In this document: in pieces, positions 45,001 to 56,074 of the stretch
Position numbering within the stretch: position 1 is the stretch's first letter
Layout of the letters: each line of letters begins with the position of its first letter
Assembly: GCF_050003625.1 (NCBI RefSeq)
Contig: NC_134399.1
Coordinates: forward strand, 35,542,671-35,606,670
Reading direction: 5' to 3'
DNA from: Haematobia irritans
Lineage: Eukaryota > Arthropoda > Insecta > Diptera > Muscidae
Length of the DNA stretch: 64,000 nucleotides
Translations under genes and position numbers: made by a program
Notes under the pieces: model-generated
What the model was told of the DNA's origin: nothing
The model's database searches: none
Seen by the model: the letters and a program-made list of their open reading frames with translations, nothing else

Positions 45001-46300
45001 TAACCAAAAGCATTTTTTTTCTATTATATTTAATTTATATAAAAAAAAAAAACACAAATATAAAAATTATTATAATAAAAATTTAATTTTTGTTGATCTC
45101 AGTAACTTTTTAACACCAAAAGTTTTGGCATCCCACATCCATTATTTAACGCCAAATCTCAGAGTTACGCATCGTATTACCTTTTGTGCAATAATTTCGG
45201 CAGTACGCATTGTCATTTTACCCAAAAGTTCATACAAAACTGGTTATTTGGCTTTGTGTATAAACCAAGCCGAGCCAAAACCAAGCCAAATGGCTTACAT
45301 TGTAAGAAACTATACGCATGGATATTTGGAGTTTTTTGTTGTTATTTTTCAAGGGTCAACATTTTATTGTTGCTGGTTTAGTTATTTTTTGTTTTCGTCG
45401 AAAATAATTATGACCGTTAATGACATTGTTTTTTTTCTTTCTTCTTTCTTTCGATTTTTATAACCAAATAAACTTGAACTTGCCTTTTTTGGGAGGGAGG
45501 GAAATATGTGTGTGTGTGTTTGTAATACTGTGTTTATATTTCGAGGCTTGGCTATTTAAATTCAGCATGTTTCATGCCTACAGCAGCTAATACGGACGCA
45601 TTACTTTTACTTTGTTTATTTCGTGGGGCGTCTGCGCATAAATTTACCTTTAAGCCAGTAATACGCACGCCTATAGCTTTGGGTTTTAACTCAAGTAAAG
45701 TGGTGCGTTTTAGTTTACCTTTCTTCTTCAAGTTGATGTCAATAAAATTTCAAGTTTAAAAGAGAAATTTATGTTAATTTTCTGATCACGATGATCATGA
45801 TAGACGCAATTATTTGCAAAAATTACGAAAAAGAGAATTACGCATGCGTGCTAACTATTTACGATATTAGGTTAGTAATGGTGAATGACTATAATTGGGA
45901 CTGCCTCATGTTGAGGCTTGCTTCGGAAGCTTATTTGAAAATCCCACAGATTGACTCCCCTCTCACCGTGGGGAGTCGCTCTGAAACTGACGAAGACTTC
46001 AGTCTATATTCAAGGATGAAGTTTTGCGACATACCTAAGTTTGGAAGTTTTAGATGGTTTCCCTACTATAACGACAGGTTTCCCTAATATGCTGGGGTAT
46101 TCACGCTGAGGACAGGGTTCCTAAAATTTGGATTTGCAAGTCCCGAGTAGATAAAATATGTTATGTCCGGTTTTTTTATTCATTATTTAGATATTTGGCA
46201 GGCTTATTTACTACTACCGAATGGCTTGGCTACCATAATCACTTGGCGGGAATGCGGCTTAGAAAAACAAGCCGACAGGGATGGCTGCCTGTGCGCTCTA
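45001..46300. other. No convincing gene
   Basis: Poly-A rich start, then mixed sequence in which AGTACGCATTGTCATTTTAC-like phrases recur loosely (45170, 45215, 45590, 45660), suggesting a decayed repeat. 45791-46087 (+) is open for 98 codons with balanced composition but no recognisable domain. I leave it uncalled. Confidence 0.4.
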
Positions 46301-46301
46301 G

Positions 46302-46653
46302 TGGGCCACCGTGGTGCAATGGTTAGCATGCCCGCCTTGCGTACACAAAGTCGTGGGTTCGATTCCTGCTACGACCGAACACCAAAAAGTTTTTCAGCGG
46401 TGGATTATCCCACCTCAGTAATGCTGGTGAAATTTCTGAGGGTTTCAAAGCTTCTCTAAGTGGTTTCACTGGAAAGTGGAACGCTGTTCGGACTCGGCTA
46501 TAAAAAGGAGGTCCCTTTGCATTGAGCTTAACATGGAATCGGGCAGCACTCTGTGATAAGAGAGAAGTTCACCACTGTTGTATCACAATGGACTGAATAG
46601 TCTAAGTGAGCCTGATACATGGGGCTGCCACATAACCTTACCTAACCTAACCT
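46302..46653 (+). mobile_element. SINE, full length
   Basis: GGGCCACCGTGGTGCAATGG head, A box and intact B box (GGTTCGATTCC about 46356), CGGCTATAAAAAGGAGG, tail TGGGGCTGCCACATAACC followed by CCTAACC repeats. Flanks CTAGTGGGCC and CTACTGGGCC are probably the two TSD copies, with one mismatch. The frame at 46163-46459 runs into the SINE. Confidence 0.92.
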
Positions 46654-49600
46654 ACTGGGCCGACGTGTCCTGTAACGGCATTGCGTCTACGGAAGTGGGC
46701 TCTGCTAAGCGGACGTGACATAAAACGGCACTGCGTCCAAGGAACTGCTTGGATGTGGGCTCTGCTAGGCGAACGTGGCTGGAACGGCACTGCGTCTAAA
46801 GGTATGGCTGGCTGTGGTATCTACTGGGTGGATGTGGTCGGCACTGGATCTAAGGGCTGTTAGATTTGATTCTGGTTGGGAGTGGCTTGGTAAGACACTA
46901 CCCCCTGGCGTTCGAATCCTCACACGTTGGGCACAACATGGCCTTGAACGGCACTCCGTTCTTCGGGTCTTTGGACGGCGAGTGGTGCTAAGAGGATGTA
47001 CGAGTTCGTATGGTTCGACGTGAGATGCTGGCACGACGTGAGAGCGGCTCGGCAAGCAACGTGTCAGACACGACGATTTTGATCTGCGACGGACCAACGT
47101 GATGTGGTAGGGATATTCTCCACATACGTCTCCACGAAAGGTAATAGGTATTACAATGGTTATGGTGCTTTCAGATGCGTATCCACATAAGAATCGAAAG
47201 ACATAAATAACTAAGAAGCGAGGAGTCGGCCAAGCTATGCACCATGAACGGCGCCTACTCGAAGTCGGAAAGCAAGCAATCGGAAAAAAGAGCAGAAAGA
47301 AACCAAAACTAGCCTAAAGAGTCTTGCAAGAAAGGCACCGGGGCTCAAACGGAAGGCAAGGGATCGAGGCTATGCAGGAAGGCAAGGAATATCAAAAAAC
47401 ATAAAGGCGATGTGTCGTCAAATCTTCTCAGAAAGGAACCAACGCTAAGAAAAAAATGGAGAGAAAAAAATATAGAGGCGAGAAGTCGCCAAAGAATATA
47501 TTTAAAAAGAGCAAAATGAAGAGAGAAGGTGCCAAAAGAGTTTACCGAAAACCAAAGAATCGTGACTAAGGACAAAATGTCGCCCAATCACTCTTCCAAC
47601 AAAGGTACCGAGGCTATGTCGGTAGGCGAGGAATCGGGAAAATGAAAAACACCAAAGTGGCGTGAGGACTCTCACGTAGTCTAGACAAAGAGAGGAGGAG
47701 ACTCCCAAAAGTACATCCAAAAAAGGCATAGAAGATATGCCGAAAGGCAAGGAGTCGTGACCAACCAGAAAGGCGAGGAGTCGACCAAGCAGTGTACCAT
47801 GAACGGCACTGAAGCTAAGACAAAAGGTAAGACATCGTGACAAAAAAAAAACAAAAAGGCCAGATGAGATGCGGGGAGTCCATCAAGAAGGCAAGCATTC
47901 GCACCAAAGAGAGGGACGAAATAAGAATCGAAAGACAGGGTTCCTACGGGATCTTCTCCACATACGTCTCCGCGAAAGGTAATAGGTATGACAATGGTTA
48001 TGGTGCTTTCAGATAAGAATCGAAAGACAGAAAAAACTAAGAGGCGAGGAGTCGGCCAAGCTATGCACCATGAACGGCGCCGACTCGAAGTTGGAAAGCA
48101 AGCAATCGGGAAAAAAGAACAGAACGAAACCAACACTTGCCCAAAGAGTCTTGCAAGAAAGACACCGAGGCTCAAACGGAAGGCAAGGGATCGAGGCTAT
48201 GCAAGAAGGCAAGGAATATCAAAAAACAGAAAGGGTCAGTGTCGTCAAATCTTCTCAGAAAGGCACCAACGCTAAGCAAAGAATGGAGATAAAAGAGTAT
48301 AGAGGCGAGAAGTCGCCAAAGAATATATCTAAAAAGAGCAAAAAGAAGCGAGAAGGTGCCAAAAGTTTATCGAAAAGCAAAGAATCGTGACTAAAGACAA
48401 ATAGTCGCCCAATCACTCTTCCAACAAAGGTACCGAGGCTAAGTCGGTAGACAAGGAATCGGGAAAATAAAAAACACCAAAGTGGCGAGAGAACATTCAC
48501 GTAGTCTAGACAAAGAGAGGAAGAGACTCCCAAAAGTACATCCAAAAAAAGGCACAGAAGATATGCCGAAAGGCAAGGAGTCGCGACCAACCAGAAAGGC
48601 GAGGAGTCGGCCAAGCAGTGTACCATGAACGGCACTGAAGCTAAGTCAGAAAGGGCCAAAAAAACAAAAAGGCCAGGAGAGATGCGAGTCTCTCTCAAGT
48701 CTCTCAAGAATGGCACAGAGTCTAAGAAGCCAGGCAAGCAGGGCTGCCAATAAAATTTTAAGAAAAATCGTTACTTTTTCCCGAAAAAATCTTCATAATC
48801 GGCGCTTGCATTATAAAAATCGTCCAAAAATCGGGAATTTAAATAATATTAAAATAAATGCATCCAGATTTTATATCCTAACACATATAGTGTTTTGGGG
48901 AATAATAACTTTTATTGGCTTTAGACTCTATAAAACATACTGATCGACTCAGAATCACCTCCTGAGTCGATTTATTAATACTCGTCCGTTCATCGATCGG
49001 TCTGTCTATGTATTGTTCGCAGGATGCCGGTCGCAATTATTTTGATGAAACTCGGTTCAGTGCTTCTTGAGCACAAGGACGAACGATAATGAATTTGCAA
49101 AAAAAAATCGGATCACATTTAGATATAGCCCCCATATATATGCATCACCTGATTTCAACAAATGGGGCCGTATTGAGCTAAGTAGGTCGTTTTCAAATTT
49201 AATACAAGGTAATTAAGTACCCTTAAGGTAATCAAAATTTAATCGAAATCGTTTAATATTTCGAATTCGCTCGATTTTACCAAATTTTTTAAACGAGTAA
49301 ATATAGTCATTTTCGAGGCAAAAATCGGAAACTGCTATTTTTTGAGTCAAAAATCGTCTAAATGCCGATAAATCGGCAAAATTGGCAGCCCTACAGGCAA
49401 GCATTCGCACCAAACAGAGGGACGAAATGCAACGAATCGTGATTAAAAATGCAGAGATGCCTGGACCAGGTCCCCTTGTCTACCCTCACTAAAAAAGAAT
49501 GGGGTTCCTCGAGCTGTCCTTTCCACGAAATCGCGACTACAAAAAAGAACAAGGAGGTGAGAATTCCTTCAAAAAGTCTGCCAATAAAGGCAAAGAGGTT

Positions 49601-50410
49601 CTGCTGGAAGGTAGGGATCGGACACAAAAAACACAAAGGCGAGGAGTTGTCCAAAAATATATCCAAAAAGCCAAGGACAGCAAGTTATCGAAAAACAACA
49701 GAAAGCGAAAACAGAAGGCAAGGGACCAGGACTAACGAAAAAGCGGAAAGGCGAGGAGTCACCCAAAGAATTTACCAAGAAAACGATCGAGGTTAAGCTG
49801 GAAGGCAAGAAATCGGGACCAAAAAGAAACGGAGAGGCGAGGACTCGTCCAAGAACATATCCATAAAAGCCACTGCGACTACGCCGTAAGGCAAGGAATT
49901 GGGACCAACAATGCAACAGAGGGGGCGAGGACTCTACCAAAAACGTACCGAGTCTCAGTCGGAAGGCAAAGATTCGAGACGAAATAAAAAGTGGAAGGTG
50001 ATGAGTCGGCCATGGAGTCTACCAAGAAAGGCCCCAAGGCTTAGTCGGTAGGCTAGAAAAAGGGACGAAAAACAGAGAAGCGACGAGTCTCTCAAGGAGT
50101 TTACCATGGGGTCCACCAAGAAAGGCCCCAAGTCTTAGTCGGTAGGCTAGGAAAAGTGACGAAAAACAGAGAAGCGACGAGTCTCTCAAGGAGTTCACCA
50201 AGTGACTAAGCTTGAAGGTAAGGAATCGAGAGGAGTCACCTCTCGATTCCGAGGCGAAACCGGAAGTCAAGAAATCGGGACCAAAAACATAAGGAGTCGC
50301 TATCAAAAAAAAAAAAAAAAAAAAAAAAAACAATGAACCTAAGCCAGGAAGGAAGGCAGGAAATAGGGCTAAGCTAAAATCGGCAATTGGCGAATCCCAA
50401 CAGTTCGATC
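46654..50410 (+). repeat. GC-richer decayed tandem array (about 60-80-bp basic unit, 0.8-kb duplication)
   Basis: 46654-46860 repeats AACGGCACTGCGTCTAAGG with GTGGGCTCTGCTAGGCG at about 60 bp. Further on the theme is GAAGGCAAGGAATCGGGACC, AAAAGGCGAGGAGTCGGCC and ACCATGAACGGCACTGAAGC. The segment 47111-47948 is repeated at 47949-48737 (ATTCTCCACATACGTCTCC and TCTTCTCCACATACGTCTCC) with indels. Base composition contrasts with the AT-rich surroundings. Overlapping frames on both strands (47345-50426) come from the purine-rich repeat and conflict with one another, so I call no gene. A 26-A run lies at 50305-50330. Confidence 0.75.
48731..49401. mobile_element. hAT-type MITE with 8-bp TSD
   Basis: Element 48739-49393: left TIR CAGGGCTGCCAATAAAATTT, right end AAAATTGGCAGCCCTA, flanked by perfect 8-bp duplications CAGGCAAG at 48731-48738 and 49394-49401. 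No transposase. The interior 48950-49175 contains a diverged DINE-like core (GAGTCGATTTATT, TCCGTTCATCGATCGGTCTG, TGATGAAACTCGGTTCAG, ATAGCCCCCATATATATG). It is the short sister of the 5.6-kb element at 34063. Confidence 0.93.
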
Positions 50411-52150
50411 GAAAGAAAAATTGCATCGAAAGAAAAATACAAATGGGACTATCGATTTATATGAGGGCTGTCATAAAATAAGGATATCGAAATAATAACA
50501 AATTCCACATTTCAAATAAGTTTCACAGAAATTTCGCTTACTATGTGTTTATGTAGTAAAATTTGGCAATGAGTCGTATATCCAATCTAACCTTTTTGGT
50601 GGCTGTACCTATAGCTCCCACAAACTTCAAGCAGCGAAATCTCATTATCAAAAATATCATCTCTTGCAATGACCTTTAAAACGCTTCTTCTATGGGCTCT
50701 TCAACACCAACCTGTGGTTTGTGCCACACATGAGAAAAAAACTCACTTTTCATTGTCATTTCCATTGCAACTTAAAAAAAATACTTTAAAGGTTATGGTC
50801 ACTACTGTTCACATAATCCAAGTGAGTGTGAGATATATGTATGGGTTTGGTCACATAACCTAGGTAGGAAGTCTGTCCAAATCTTCCATAGGCAAGCTAA
50901 GCAAAAAAAACACAAAACTGGTAAAGGCCAATCGAATACTTGAACACGATCGCTATCCATAACAAATTATCCTACCTTCACTCATCCCCCCTTTCCCCTT
51001 TCACGCGCGCTGAGGTCTTCTTAGCTTTTTTACAATAAACCATAAATAAAATTACATTCAACAGTTATGTGAGTAAAATAATAATTATACAAAAAATAAA
51101 ATAAAAATAAAAAACAACAATAATAAAATTTAAAAATAATTTCACTTTTACTTGTAAGTGACGTTTTACAAAAAAAAAAAAAAAAAACAACTCAAAAGCG
51201 GAACACAAACCACCAACACCATATTAAAGTGAAATTGTGGCAAACTAGAGAGAAGCTAACAGAAAAAAAAAAATAAATAAAAATCAGCCCAAAAGCTGAC
51301 ACACGTACTGACAATCATGAATTTTGACATTAAACTCCCCTCCAATACTCCATGATGACTGAATGATGGACATGGGAAGTTTTTTTTTTGTACATTTGGC
51401 GGGTGTAGCTGAAGCTCATGAAGGCGTGTTGCTGTGTTTTTTTTTTTCTTTTGTGCCACCAACACATTCATCGCCACTCTATACCTCCCTAATAAACCAG
51501 CTACTCCCCTCCTCCAACAACCCTTTTTGTGTAAGAAGGCATTTTTGTTGACCAACTTAATGACTGGCATACCTGGTGTGCGCTGTGATCATTTCACGCA
51601 TGCGCGCTTCGTTTCAACGATGACGACGATGATGATGATTTGGCATAGCGGTATTGCGCTTTTTTAGTTTCAAGTGTTACTTAACGCTTTTTGGGAGGCT
51701 TTTACAACACGCTTCTAGTTCGATGACCTCTCTGTTTATTGTGGATTACAACGCCCTTTAAATTTTGCAATTTCAAGATTGTAATGACGTTTTTTGGGAA
51801 TAAGCAGATTCACACGTAAGGGAAAATATCAGCATGTCATAAGAATTGACATGATAAGAGATCAATTCATGGAAGCTTTATGCTATTTAATCTTGGCCAA
51901 AATTAAAATCTTTCCATGATAACCCATTTCGGAAGTTAGCTGAGATCCTTGTGTAAAAAATTATATGACCTATATATAGGCAGGGCCCAAATATTCCTTG
52001 TCCTTTAAATTTTTTTCCGGTATAGAATTAATCACAAGTACATAAATATTCAAATGGTTAAATATCAAAAACAAAATGATGGTTAAAGGCAAGCATTTTT
52101 TATATAAAAAGATCTAAAATATTTAAAAAAATGCTATGAAGTGATCGGAA
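50411..52150. other. No gene seen
   Basis: AT-rich with a poly-A run near 51168-51187 and poly-T runs near 51379 and 51438. Short opposed frames at 50669-51667 have no recognisable domain. A GATGATGAT run lies near 51621-51642. Confidence 0.5.
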
Positions 52151-52154
52151 TATT

Positions 52155-53897
52155 TATTTAACTATAGAAATAAAATTTTGACAAACTTTTCTATAGAAAT
52201 AAAGATTTGACGAAATTGTCAACAAAAAGAAAATTGTGACAAATTTTCTATAGAAATAAATTTTTGACAAAATTTTCTACAGAAATAAAATTTTGACAAT
52301 ATTTTCTATAGAAAGAAATTTTGACAAAATTTTCTATAGAAATAAAATTTTGACAGAATTTGTTATAGATATAATATTTTGACAAAATTTTCTATAGAAA
52401 TAACAATTTGACAGAATTGTCTATAGAAATAAAAATTTGACAGAATTGTCTATAGAAATAAAATTTTTACAAAATTTTCTAAACAAATAAAATTTTTACA
52501 AAATTTTCAAAAGAAATAAAATTTTGACAAAATTTTCAAAAGAAATAAAATTTTGACACAATTTTCGATAGAAATAAAATTTTGACAAAATTTTCTATAG
52601 AAATAAAATTTTCACAAAATTTCCTATAGGAATAAAATTTTCACAAAATTTTCTATAGAAATAAAATTTCTAAAAAATTTCTATAGAAATAAAATTTTTT
52701 CAAAATTTTCTTCAGAAATAAAATTTTTACAAAATTTTCAAAAGAAATAAAGTTTTGACAAAATTTTCGATAGATATAAAATTTTGACAAACTTTTATAT
52801 AGACATATAATTTTGACAAAATTTTATACAGAAATAAAATTTTGACAAAATTTTCTATAGATATAAAGTTTTGTGAAAATTTCCTACAGAAATAAAATTT
52901 GGACAAAATTTCCTATAGAAATCAAATTTCTAAAAAATTTCTATAGAAATAAAATTTTTACAAATTTTTCTACTGAAATAAAATTTTTACAACATTTTCA
53001 AAAGAAATAAAATTTTGACAAAATTTTCGATAGAAATAAAATGTTGACAAAATTTTCTATAGAAATAAAATTTTCACAAAATTTCCTATACGAATAAAAT
53101 TTTCACAAAATTTTCTATAGATATAATATTTGGACAAAATTTTCTACAGAAATAAAATTTTGACAAAATTTTCGATAAAACAAATTTAGCACAATTTTCT
53201 ATAGAAATAAAATTTTGACAAAAATTTTCTGAAAACAAAATTTAGCTAAATTTTCTATAGAAATAACATTTTAAAAAAATTTTCTGTAAACAAAATTTAG
53301 CAAAATTTTCTGTAGAAATAAAATTTTGACAAAATTTTCCATAGAAATAAAATTTTGACAAAATTTTCCATAGAAATAAAATTTTGACAAACTTCTCTAC
53401 AGAAATAAAAATTTGACGTTTTCTATAAAAAAATTGTAAAATCTTCTATAGAAATAAAATTTTGCCAAAATTTTTCAAAGAAATAAAATTTTCACTAAAT
53501 TTTCTATAGCAATAAAATTTGAAGAAAATTTTGACAAAATTTTTTATAGAAATAAAATTTTGACAAAATTTTCTATAGAAATAAAATTTTGACAAAATGT
53601 TCTATAGGAATAAAATTTTGACAAAATTTTTTATAGAAATAAAATTTTGACAAAATTTTCTTTAGAAATAAAATTTTTACAAAATTTTCTATACAAATAA
53701 AATTTTGACAAAATTTTCTATAGAAATAAAATTTTGACAAAATTTTCTATAGAAATAAAATTTTGACAAAATTTTTTATAGAAATAAAATTTTGACATAT
53801 TTTTCTATAGAAATAAAATTTTGATAAAATTTTTCTATAGAAATAAAATTTTGACAAAATTTTCTATAGAAATAAAATTTTGACAAAATTTTCTATA
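52155..53897 (+). repeat. 29-bp minisatellite array 5, left part
   Basis: Plus-sense 29-bp units with more divergence than arrays 2 and 4, including AAAGAAATAAA and CAGAAATAAA variants. It is split from its right part (55480-55895) by an inserted TIR element. Confidence 0.93.
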
Positions 53898-54190
53898 CAC
53901 CCTCAGAAAAAATCGCTTCTCTAACATATGTTCCAAACATATTTTGCAGGAGGCACATATATTATTGGATACTGCCGAAACATTAATATGTTTGTTTTAT
54001 GTGAACATATTATATGTTTGGAAGCATTTTGAGCCCAAAAATATTATATGCTTGGAAGAATTTTCCCCAAAGAAAATTGTGCTCATTCCCTCACATAATT
54101 TTCACTTCCACGAAATTTTTTAGTTCTCGGCACCTTTTTCTGTAATACAAATAATGTTGAAGAAATTATTCAATTTTATTTTTTAAATTT

Positions 54191-54270
54191 TACCTTTCGC
54201 CTGGACTGAGAATCGAACCGGGAACCATGCAAGTTGTAAGCCAACACACTACCACTGGGCTACGTAGCTG
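54191..54270 (-). mobile_element. tRNA-like SINE module (reverse)
   Basis: Minus strand reads GCTACGTAGCCCAGTGGTAG (A-box-like), then GCATGGTTCCCGGTTCGATTC (B box, complement at 54211-54221) and CAGTCCAGGCG. The acceptor and anticodon arms do not form a convincing tRNA by eye and no tail of the main SINE type follows, so I call a tRNA-derived repeat and not a tRNA gene. Confidence 0.65.
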
Positions 54271-54381
54271 TTATAGTTGCCAATAGACAATTATCGTTAT
54301 AAGTTACATTTATATAGCATAGTTTACAGCGCCCATGAGCCGATGCAAACAAAACATTATTCAGCAGAAACATATATTTGT

Positions 54382-54465
54382 TGGCCACGTGGAGCAGTGG
54401 TTAGCATGTCCGCCTTGCATGCAAAGGGTCCTGGGTTCAATCCCTACTCCGATCGAACACCAATT
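54382..54465 (+). mobile_element. SINE head with a different tail
   Basis: GCCACGTGGAGCAGTGGTTA, CATGTCCGCCTTGCATGC, GGGTTCAATCCC (B-box-like) and GATCGAACACCAA follow the same order as the head of the main SINE. AT-rich sequence follows in place of the LINE-like body and tail. This is either a second SINE subfamily or a 3'-deleted copy. The frame at 54277-54471 overlaps it and is not a gene. Confidence 0.75.
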
Positions 54466-55479
54466 TTTTAATTTTTGTATTTATATTTTTATATTATTAA
54501 ATTAAATTTTTACAATGAAACTTCGAAATGTGTGTTATTAAAGATTTACAGTCAGAAAAGAACAGTGCTTGATATAAACAAAATGGACTGAGCTTTTGGA
54601 TAAAATATTATTTTTTTATTGCAAAAATAACAATTTTGTAACAAAAACTGTTTTTGGTATAAAAGCTTGAAATTTTGGAAGGAATTTACAAACTCTAACA
54701 AAAGAAGAACGTAGAGTCGAGTATAAACATACATAAATAAATTTATAATATACATATAAATTTAGTTAGGCGCGAACAGTTTTTTACTAGCATTTAACAC
54801 CATTTGAAATGCATTTAAAACTTATCGTTTTTTGTAACTAATTTCATTTTTACCCTTAAGGGTGGTATTAAGTTGGCATTATCGTTCTAAAATGAAATGT
54901 TTTGCCTTTTACTTTTCTTTAATAATTCATTTTCAAGAAAATAAACTTTTTCAATTGTTTTAGCTGCAAAACTCGAACTTAATGCCCGCTTCCGAATGTC
55001 TATTCTCTTTACATGAGTATTCAAATTAAATAATATTTAGACTTAAGCATATCAAATTTTTGGCCTTATTATAAAACAGTTTTCCGAAACAACATATAAG
55101 CAGTTTCACAGAAATTGCTCTCTTTTGATGCTCTCGCTGTGTTGTGTTGATATCTTTCGTCAACCCTCCCGGTTTCCATCTCTATTTCTTTCTCTATACT
55201 CTCTCTCTGTCGCTCTCTGAATAAAATATCACAACATATATATGTTTACTCGAAATTTGTAAATTTATATATGTTTACATTCACACATATTATTTTTATA
55301 AAACATTCATGCCCCAAACACAATATATATTCTAACATATTAACATATATGTCCCAAACATTTAGTGTTAGTTTAGGAACATTACATGTTTGCACTTAAA
55401 TATATTGCGTTAAAAAATTGTGCCCGAAACACATTTTGTTTATATCGGAACATATGAAAAACATATTTTTCTAACAGTG
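54466..55479. other. Interior of the TA-target element, no gene
   Basis: AT-rich, with a CT microsatellite near 55196-55215 and repeated ACATATATGTTT-like motifs towards the right end. No transposase frame. Confidence 0.55.
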
Positions 55480-55895
55480 TAGAAATAAAATTTTGACAAA
55501 ATTTTCTATAGAAATAAACTTTTGACAAAATTTTCTATAGACATGAAATTTTGACAAAATTTTCTACAGAAATAACATTTTTACAAAATTTTCCATAGAA
55601 ATAAAATTTTAAAATGACAAAATTTTCTACAGAAATAAAATGTTGGCATAATTTTCTATAGAAATGAAATTTTGATAAAAATATCTATAGAAGTAAAATT
55701 TTGGCTAATTTTTATTTAAAACTAAAATTTTTAACAAATTTTCTGTAGAAATACAATTTTGACAAAAATTTTTTTAGAAATAAAATTTTGACAAAAATTT
55801 CTTTAGAAATAAAATTTTGACAAAATTTTCTATAGAAATAAAATTTTGAAAAAATTTTCTATAGTATAAAATTTTGACAAAATTTTCTATAGAAG
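55480..55895 (+). repeat. 29-bp minisatellite array 5, right part
   Basis: Continuation of the array in the same orientation and phase after the inserted element. The variant TTTTAAAATGACAAAATTTT, also seen in array 2, is present near 55605. Confidence 0.92.
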
Positions 55896-56074
55896 TTATT
55901 TTTAAATTTAAATTGTAGATTTCATTTAGTTTTAATTTAAAATTTAATTTTTATTTTTTTCTATTTATTTTTTACAAATTGAATTTATTTTTAACATTAA
56001 TATTAATATTAATTTTTATTTTAATTTTTATGTTAATTTTAATTTTAATTTTCATTTTAATTTAATTTTATTTT
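55896..56074. repeat. ATTTTAATTTT-rich low-complexity sequence
   Basis: Runs of TTTAATTTTAATTTT and TAATATTAATATTAATTTTT. No other feature. Confidence 0.7.

Larger units (their letters stand above)
53898..55479. mobile_element. TA-target TIR element (1.58 kb) inserted in the 29-bp array
   Basis: Ends CACCCTCAGAAAAAAT (53898) and ATATTTTTCTAACAGTG (to 55479) are imperfect inverted repeats. They are flanked by TA at 53896-53897 and 55480-55481, and removing one TA plus the element restores a normal CTATAGAAA unit. Subterminal ACATATGTTCC and GGAACATATG motifs are also inverted. No transposase is seen. TA duplication is compatible with Tc1/mariner-type MITEs. Two tRNA-like modules lie inside. 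Confidence 0.85.

Noticed and set aside
45791..46087. 98-codon ORF upstream of the SINE
   Set aside because: Balanced composition but no domain or family recognised, and it lies in loosely repetitive sequence.
48009..50426. Several 100-160-codon frames in the GC-richer array
   Set aside because: Frames overlap on opposite strands, follow the repeat, and show no domain. Purine bias explains the lack of stops.
54191..54270. tRNA gene on the minus strand
   Set aside because: A- and B-box-like motifs are present, but the arms do not fold convincingly by eye and it sits inside a transposon next to a SINE head.
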